Below are positions 32,735 through 37,188 of a stretch of DNA of 37,188 bases, piece by piece. The translations under genes and the position numbers were made by a program. The notes below the pieces were generated by a model. The model made no database searches, had not been told where the DNA came from, and saw only the letters and a program-made list of their open reading frames with translations. Positions within the stretch are counted from its first letter, which is position 1. Each line of letters starts with the position of its first letter. Origin of the DNA: Clostridia bacterium (GTDB lineage Bacteria > Bacillota > Clostridia > Oscillospirales > CAG-272); assembly GCA_017629395.1 (NCBI GenBank), contig JAGBXH010000053.1, forward strand, positions 1 through 37,188, given 5' to 3'.

Positions 32735-32985
32735 CAAAGGCTACCCCCGAGGGGGAGCTCCCGACGCAGTCGGGTGAGGGGGAGTTACGGGCTAAACGGC
32801 ACAGTTGCCCGTTCGGGTATAATAATTCAAACCGTAACTCTCGCATTCCCCTTCAGTCGCCTGCGGCGCCAGCTTCTCGCTGCGGCTCGGTCACACTCGC
32901 GTTCTGACATGCCACCGGCATGTCATTCATTACGCTCGTGCCGCTTCGCTACCCCCGGGGGACGCCTCTGTAACGCACATCCGTA
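32735..32985. repeat. Composite inverted intergenic repeat
   Basis: A left copy (32735-32790; AAAGGCTACCCCCGAGGGGG with CCCGA/TCGGG inside) faces a right, inverted and longer copy (about 32832-32975; CCCCTTCAGTCGCCTGCGGC... ACCCCCGGGGGACGCCTCTG). Their inner ends GAGTTACGG (32782-32790) and CCGTAACTC (32832-32840) are exact complements. The right copy contains an extra stretch with CATGCC/GGCATG. Repeats of this AAAGGCTCCCC type are common in Clostridia. The gap 32659-33037 shows nothing else but the ribosome binding site of the next gene. Confidence 0.65.
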
Positions 32986-33037
32986 TCGTTTTGTCATCCA
33001 TATCAAATTTGTCAACCCTTTGTCAGGAGTACGTATT

Positions 33038-33523
33038 ATGTCTATCATCTTAATCGGCATGCCCTCGTGCGGCAAGAGCACGCTTGGGGTATTGCTTGCC
33101 AAAAAGCTCGGTATGGAATTTATCGATTCCGACCTGCTGATCCAAAAGAAACATCAAAAGCTGCTGCATGAGCTGATCAAGGAGCACGGAAACGACGGCT
33201 TTTTGGAGATCGAGTCCGAGGTCAACTGCTCCATGACCGAGCAAAATGCCGTGATCGCCACGGGCGGCAGCGCGGTATACAGCGAGGCAGCGATGCGCCA
33301 TTTTGCCACCATCGGCAAGATCGTGTATATCCATATTTCCTACGAGGAAATGGAAGCGCGCCTGGGTGACTTTGCCCACCGCGGCGTGGTCATGCCCGAA
33401 GGGTATACCCTGCGCGACCTTTATAACGAGCGCGCGGCACTTTACGAAAAATACGCCCACGTCACGGTTTCGGGCGAAGGCGGTATGACCAAAGCGATCG
33501 AGAGGATCTCGACGGAAATATAA
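33038..33523 (+). CDS. Shikimate-kinase-like P-loop kinase (atypical)
   Basis: This 161-residue protein has the shikimate kinase fold: Walker A GMPSCGKST at 7-15, DSD at 30-32, the TGG strand at 75-77, and the ERAALYEKYA segment carrying the second substrate Arg. However, the first substrate-binding Arg of the usual F-R-x-x-E motif is replaced by Leu (F55-L56-E57-I58-E59), and the usual GGG is GGS. It is therefore doubtful that it phosphorylates shikimate; it may act on another small molecule. AGGAG lies eight bases upstream. It stands alone; no other aromatic-pathway gene is present. A terminator follows at 33695-33728. Confidence 0.8.
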   Translation: MSIILIGMPSCGKSTLGVLLAKKLGMEFIDSDLLIQKKHQKLLHELIKEHGNDGFLEIESEVNCSMTEQNAVIATGGSAVYSEAAMRHFATIGKIVYIHISYEEMEARLGDFAHRGVVMPEGYTLRDLYNERAALYEKYAHVTVSGEGGMTKAIERISTEI

Positions 33524-33533
33524 GAACCGTAGG

Positions 33534-33552
33534 GCGGGGCTTTACGTCCCGC
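33534..33552 (+). repeat. Constant-loop family hairpin, variant
   Basis: GCGGG/CCCGC with a nine-base loop ending ACGT, preceded by GTAGG. It resembles the family at 28621-28793 and 33564-33692 but with a changed loop. Confidence 0.5.
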
Positions 33553-33563
33553 TGCTTTCGTTT

Positions 33564-33692
33564 TGTAGGGACAGGCGTCCTCGACTGTCCGAAAACCACA
33601 GAATAATGTAGGGACAGGCGTCCTCGACTGTCCGAAAATCACAGAATAATGTAGGGACAGGCGTCCTCGACTGTCCGAAAATCACACAATAA
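33564..33692 (+). repeat. Three tandem 43-bp hairpin repeats
   Basis: Units start at 33564, 33607 and 33650, each exactly 43 bases, differing by one or two bases near the 3' end. Each contains GTAGG, the stem GGACAG/CTGTCC, and the loop GCGTCCTCGA. There are no unique spacers, so it is not a CRISPR array. The loop is the same, but for its first base, as in the dispersed units at 28621-28793. Confidence 0.9.
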
Positions 33693-33694
33693 AT

Positions 33695-33728
33695 AAAAGC
33701 AAGCCATGTATTTTTACGGCTTGCTTTT
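33695..33728. terminator. Bidirectional terminator
   Basis: AAAAGCAAGCC and its complement form an 11-bp stem with a 12-base loop. T-rich sequence follows on both strands, so it can end the shikimate-kinase-like transcript and the ABC exporter transcript. Confidence 0.75.
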
Positions 33729-33748
33729 GTGCTTTATATGATATTTTT

Positions 33749-33774
33749 CCCCGCACGGATTTTTCCGTGCGGGG
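33749..33774 (-). terminator. Strong GC hairpin after the ABC exporter operon
   Basis: CCCCGCACGGA and its complement form a perfect 11-bp stem with a 4-base loop, 10 bases after the minus-strand stop. No T run follows on the minus strand, so it may pause or protect the mRNA while 33695-33728 terminates. Confidence 0.55.
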
Positions 33775-33783
33775 CATTGTGTT

Positions 33784-35589
33784 TTATTCCTCAAACTGGC
33801 TGTAATACAGCTTTGCATACAGCCCATTCTGTTCAAGCAGCGACTCGTGCGTGCCGCGCTCCACGATGTTGCCGTCCTGCATGACTAAGATGAGGTCGGC
33901 ATTTTTGATGGTGGAGAGGCGGTGCGCTACGATAAACGAGGTGCGCCCCTGCATCATTTCGGCAAACGCACTCTGAATCTTTAGCTCGGTACGCGTGTCG
34001 ATGGACGAGGTTGCCTCGTCAAGGATCAGCATAGGCGGCAGGCGCAGCATGACGCGTGCGATGCACAGGAGCTGTCGCTGTCCCTGAGAGAGCGTGTCGT
34101 TGTCGCCGCCGATCACGGTATCATAGCCGTTTGGCAAGCGGCGAATGAAGGAGTGTGCGTGGCACGCCTTGGCGGCTGCTACGATCTGCTCGTCGGTCGC
34201 ATCGGGATGGCCGAGCGCAATATTGGCGCGCACGGTATCGTGCTTGAGATGTGTGTCCTGCAGCACCATGCCGATGTTTTGTCGCAGGCTGTGACGCGTG
34301 ATGCGCCGCGTGGGCGTGCCGTCCACCTTGATGTCGCCCTCGGTGGTATCGTAGAAGCGCATAAGCAGGTTGATCAGCGTGGTTTTGCCGCAGCCGGTAG
34401 GGCCAACAATGGCAACGCGCTGTCCTTCCTTGATATCCAAGGATAGGTTCTCTATCAAGGGGCGGTCGGGGGTATAGGAGAAGCTGACATGGTCAAACGC
34501 GACCTCGCCGCGTGCCTTGTGCAGCACGTGCGCGTCGGGGGCATCGGGCGTTTCCGGTTCGGTGTCGATCAGCTCAAACAGTCTGCCCGCGCAGGTCAGT
34601 GCGTTTTGCAGCTCGGTGATCACGCCCGAGATCTCGTTGAAGGGCTTGGTGTATTGGTTGGCATAGGAAAGAAAACAGGAGAGCTGACCCACGCTGAGTG
34701 ATGCGCCGCCCGTGGCAATCGCCATCAGAGCACCCACCAGCACCACGCCCGCGTACACGAGATTGTTGACAAAGCGGGTGGAGGGGTTGGTCAGGGAAGA
34801 GAAGAAGGTTGCCTTTTGCGAAATTGCGGCAAGACGCGCGTTGACTGCGTCAAAGTCTGCAAGCGCCTCGTCACCGCGGTTAAAGGCTGTCACAAGCTTG
34901 TGGTTGCCAAGCATTTCGTCCACAAGCGCGGTCTGCTCGGCGCGGGTTTTGGACTGATTTTTGAAGTAGGTGTGCGTCTTTTTGGTGATAAATGCTGCCA
35001 CGAACAAGGAAAGCGGTGTGACCAGCACCACCACCAGCGCAATGCCCGGATGCACCGTGAACATGATCAACAGTGTGCCGAGAATGGTCAGAATACCGGT
35101 AAAGAACTGCGAAAAGCCGAGCAGCAAGCCGTCTGTTACGGCATCGGCGTCGGAAATGACGCGGCTGACCGTGTCGCCCACGGGCTTTGCGTCAAGATAG
35201 GCAAGCGGCAGCACCTGCACGCGCTCAAAGGCGTCTTGGCGCAGCCTGCGCACGATGCCGAACGCAATGCGGTTGTTGCACACGTTCATCAGCCATTGCA
35301 GCAGCGCGGTCACGCCTGTGGCAAGGCAAATGAGCACTAAAATAGCGGGAATGGTGTTAAGCTGCTCGGCAGTTACACCAAAGGGCTGTGCGAGCCTGCA
35401 AAGCAGAGCGAACGTGCCGCGCTCGGCAAAGGTTTGATCGCCGGCAAGCAGGTCAATGGCGTCACCCGTCAGCACGGGAATGCACAAGGTCAGCACCACC
35501 GAAACGGCAGCAAAGACCAAGGAAAGCAGGAGCAAAAGGCGATAATGCTTTAAGTATTTGAGTACGCGGAGGATGGTTTTGGTTTTCAT
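33784..35589 (-). CDS. ABC exporter subunit with catalytic ATPase site
   Basis: This 601-residue half-transporter has six membrane spans in residues 1-320 and an ATPase domain with Walker A GPTGCGKTT, a modified signature LSQGQRQ, Walker B and catalytic Glu in MLILDEATSSID, and the switch His in VAHRLSTI. The Glu and His are normal while the signature is altered, as expected for the subunit that supplies the active Walker site of a heterodimeric exporter. It overlaps the upstream partner by 4 bases (ATGA), with AAAGGAGG upstream. The substrate is unknown; relatives export drugs, lipids or peptides. Confidence 0.93.
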   Translation of the reverse strand: MKTKTILRVLKYLKHYRLLLLLSLVFAAVSVVLTLCIPVLTGDAIDLLAGDQTFAERGTFALLCRLAQPFGVTAEQLNTIPAILVLICLATGVTALLQWLMNVCNNRIAFGIVRRLRQDAFERVQVLPLAYLDAKPVGDTVSRVISDADAVTDGLLLGFSQFFTGILTILGTLLIMFTVHPGIALVVVLVTPLSLFVAAFITKKTHTYFKNQSKTRAEQTALVDEMLGNHKLVTAFNRGDEALADFDAVNARLAAISQKATFFSSLTNPSTRFVNNLVYAGVVLVGALMAIATGGASLSVGQLSCFLSYANQYTKPFNEISGVITELQNALTCAGRLFELIDTEPETPDAPDAHVLHKARGEVAFDHVSFSYTPDRPLIENLSLDIKEGQRVAIVGPTGCGKTTLINLLMRFYDTTEGDIKVDGTPTRRITRHSLRQNIGMVLQDTHLKHDTVRANIALGHPDATDEQIVAAAKACHAHSFIRRLPNGYDTVIGGDNDTLSQGQRQLLCIARVMLRLPPMLILDEATSSIDTRTELKIQSAFAEMMQGRTSFIVAHRLSTIKNADLILVMQDGNIVERGTHESLLEQNGLYAKLYYSQFEE

Positions 35590-37188
35590 GCGCCCTGTCC
35601 TCCTTTGAACTGAGAATCATAGATCTCGCGGTAGACCGCGCAAGAAGACAGCAGAGCGTCGTGCGTGCCCTGACCCACCAAGGCACCGTCCTCCAGTACC
35701 AGAATCAGATCCGCGTGCGCGATGGATGCGGTGCGCTGGGAAACGATAAAGGTGGTGGGACTATGCGGCAGCGATTTGAGCGCGCGGCGCAACGCGGCGT
35801 CAGTGGCAAAGTCCAAGGCACTTGCGCTGTCGTCCAATATCAGCACGGGGGACTGCGCAACCAAAGCGCGCGCCACGGTCAGCCTTTGACGCTGACCGCC
35901 CGAGAAATTCGAGCCGTTTTGCGTCACGGGTGCGTCCAAGCCCTCGGGCTTTTGCTCTACGAATTCTTTTGCCTGCGCAGCATCGAGTGCTGCCCATAAT
36001 TGCTCGTCGGTAGCATTCTCATTGCCCCAAAGCAGGTTGGAGCGCACCGTACCGCTGACAAGCACCGCCTTTTGCGGCACGGTGACCACCGCTTCACGCA
36101 AGGTGACGGGATCGTAGGTCTTTACGTCCTTGCCGTCCACGAAAACGTGTCCCTCGGTCGCGTCGTAAAAGCGGGGAATCAGGTTGACAAGCGAGGATTT
36201 GCCCGAGCCGGTACCGCCGATGATGCCCACGGTCATGCCGGGTTTTACCGAAAAGCTGACGTTTTGCAGCGAGGGTGCGCCCGCACCCTGGTAGGTCAGC
36301 GTCACGTCCTCAAAGCAAACGCTGCTGCCGTCTGCCTTGTCGGGGGCAGGAGTGCCCTCGGTCATGCCGACTTCTGTGTCCAAAACGGATTGGATGCGCC
36401 CGCCGCAGGCAACTGCCTTTGTAATGGTGATGATAGTGTTGGCAAGCTTGACAAGCTCGACCAAGATCTGCGACATGTAGCTGACCAGCGCGATCAGCTC
36501 ACCGCGCGTCACTCCCTCGGGCAGCCCGAATTGCATAGAGCCAAACCACACAAGTGCCACGATGCCACCGTTGACCAATATGAAGGTCAGGGGATTCATC
36601 ATTGCGGTAATGCGGCCGACAAAATTCTGCAGCGCGGTCTGTGCTCTGTTGATTTCTCTGAACTCCTCCACCTCGCGCTGCTGCATGGAAAAGGCACGTA
36701 CTACACGCACGCCGCGCAAGGTTTCGCGTGTCTTGCCCGTGACGGCATCCAGTCGCGCTTGCACCTTTTTGTAAAGCGGAATGCCTGCTAAAATGATGGT
36801 GAACACCACCAAGGAGAGCAGGGGAATGATCACGGCAAAGATCCAAGCAAGGCTGGGCTTGACGAAAAACGCCATGATCATGGCACCGAACACAATGACG
36901 GGCGAGCGCAAAAGCAGGCGCAATGCCAAGTTAATGCCGGTTTGTATTTGATTGGTGTCGCTGGTCATACGGGTGACCATGGCAGCCGTGCCCATTTTGT
37001 CGGTCTGCTCGTGGGAAAAGCCCTGCAGATGCGCAAACAGATCATGGCGCAGCTTGGCGGCGCTGCCCACAGCCGCGCGTGCGGCAAAGTATTGCGCCAC
37101 CAGCGTGCAGGAAAGTCCCACCGCGGCAAGCAGCACCAAAAGCCCGAACATGCGCCACACGTAAGAAGTATCGCCCGACGCAATGCCC
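35586..37188 (-). CDS. ABC exporter partner subunit, degenerate site (5' end missing)
   Basis: This gene runs off the window; about 533 residues are visible and roughly 45-60 N-terminal residues are missing (there is no stop between 37160 and the edge). It has a multi-span domain followed by an ATPase domain with Walker A GGTGSGKSS and an intact signature FSGGQRQR. The residue after Walker B is Asp rather than Glu (LILDDSASALD) and the switch His is Gln (VSQRTASI). This pattern fits the degenerate-site subunit of heterodimeric exporters such as TM287/288. With the next gene it forms one active and one inactive ATP site. Confidence 0.92.
   Translation of the reverse strand, partial: GIASGDTSYVWRMFGLLVLLAAVGLSCTLVAQYFAARAAVGSAAKLRHDLFAHLQGFSHEQTDKMGTAAMVTRMTSDTNQIQTGINLALRLLLRSPVIVFGAMIMAFFVKPSLAWIFAVIIPLLSLVVFTIILAGIPLYKKVQARLDAVTGKTRETLRGVRVVRAFSMQQREVEEFREINRAQTALQNFVGRITAMMNPLTFILVNGGIVALVWFGSMQFGLPEGVTRGELIALVSYMSQILVELVKLANTIITITKAVACGGRIQSVLDTEVGMTEGTPAPDKADGSSVCFEDVTLTYQGAGAPSLQNVSFSVKPGMTVGIIGGTGSGKSSLVNLIPRFYDATEGHVFVDGKDVKTYDPVTLREAVVTVPQKAVLVSGTVRSNLLWGNENATDEQLWAALDAAQAKEFVEQKPEGLDAPVTQNGSNFSGGQRQRLTVARALVAQSPVLILDDSASALDFATDAALRRALKSLPHSPTTFIVSQRTASIAHADLILVLEDGALVGQGTHDALLSSCAVYREIYDSQFKGGQGA

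Noticed and set aside
33442..33642. 66-codon minus-strand frame through the tandem repeats
   Set aside because: It consists of translated repeat sequence and the antisense end of the kinase gene; no ribosome binding site.
33564..33692. CRISPR array
   Set aside because: Three 43-bp units are directly joined without unique spacers, and no cas gene is present.

Overview
The window looks like chromosomal DNA from an anaerobic, GC-moderate Firmicute of class Clostridia, probably a gut Oscillospiraceae/Ruminococcaceae-type organism; this placement is inferred. The supporting signs are AAGGAGG-type ribosome binding sites, near-perfect TTGACA-N17-TATAAT promoters, a Bacillus-like 6S RNA, RNase J, an AbrB-type regulator, oxygen-sensitive radical-SAM enzymes (anaerobic sulfatase maturase, HemW), an NfnAB-type transhydrogenase and a Bacteroides/Clostridia-style LRR_5 lipoprotein. 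No tRNA, rRNA, phage, transposase or CRISPR locus was found.

Layout. 1-3.5 kb (+): a sulfatase-maturing radical-SAM enzyme, its sulfatase, and an unrecognised protein with a zinc knuckle, in one tight operon. 3.5-5.3 kb (-): an LRR_5 lipoprotein and a TraX-family membrane protein. 5.4-6.2 kb (+): an SGNH hydrolase. 6.4-9.0 kb (-): an ECF sigma factor translationally coupled to a membrane-anchored beta-propeller protein, preceded by an ECF-type promoter. 9.4-13.0 kb (-): abrB-like, galK, a membrane protein, walJ-like and rlmH, headed by a perfect sigma-A promoter. 13.2-18.7 kb (+): a small membrane protein, RNase J with a long basic N-terminal tail, a membrane-anchored SurA-like protein and a zinc-ribbon protein. 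18.8-20.1 kb (-): a 42-residue Cys/Gly-rich membrane peptide and a Gfo/Idh/MocA oxidoreductase. 20.4-28.6 kb (+): lepA-hemW, a DUF1292 protein, 6S RNA, a Gx-type S component, nfnA-nfnB and gdhA. 29.0-33.5 kb (+): a CPBP protease, tadA, topB and an atypical shikimate-kinase-like protein. 33.8 kb to the end (-): a heterodimeric ABC exporter, its first subunit cut by the window edge.

How the genes fit together. Three groups are persuasive: maturase with its sulfatase; the ECF sigma factor with a propeller protein that has an anti-sigma-like topology; and NfnAB next to NADP-type glutamate dehydrogenase, where Nfn could supply NADPH for ammonium assimilation. The rest is mostly housekeeping (LepA, HemW, RlmH, TadA, TopB, RNase J).

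The most unusual material is between the genes. There are three copies of one multi-hairpin element whose stems differ in sequence but keep pairing; a second family of short hairpins with a nearly constant 10-nt loop and variable, compensated stems (dispersed, and once as three tandem 43-bp units); a string of hairpins between walJ and rlmH ending in a perfect 17-bp stem across the walJ stop codon; a MITE-like inverted repeat just after the 6S RNA; and a composite inverted repeat before the shikimate-kinase-like gene. I see no obviously new multi-gene defence or biosynthetic system. The best candidates for undescribed biology are these structured repeats, the sigma/propeller pair and the unknown third gene of the sulfatase operon.
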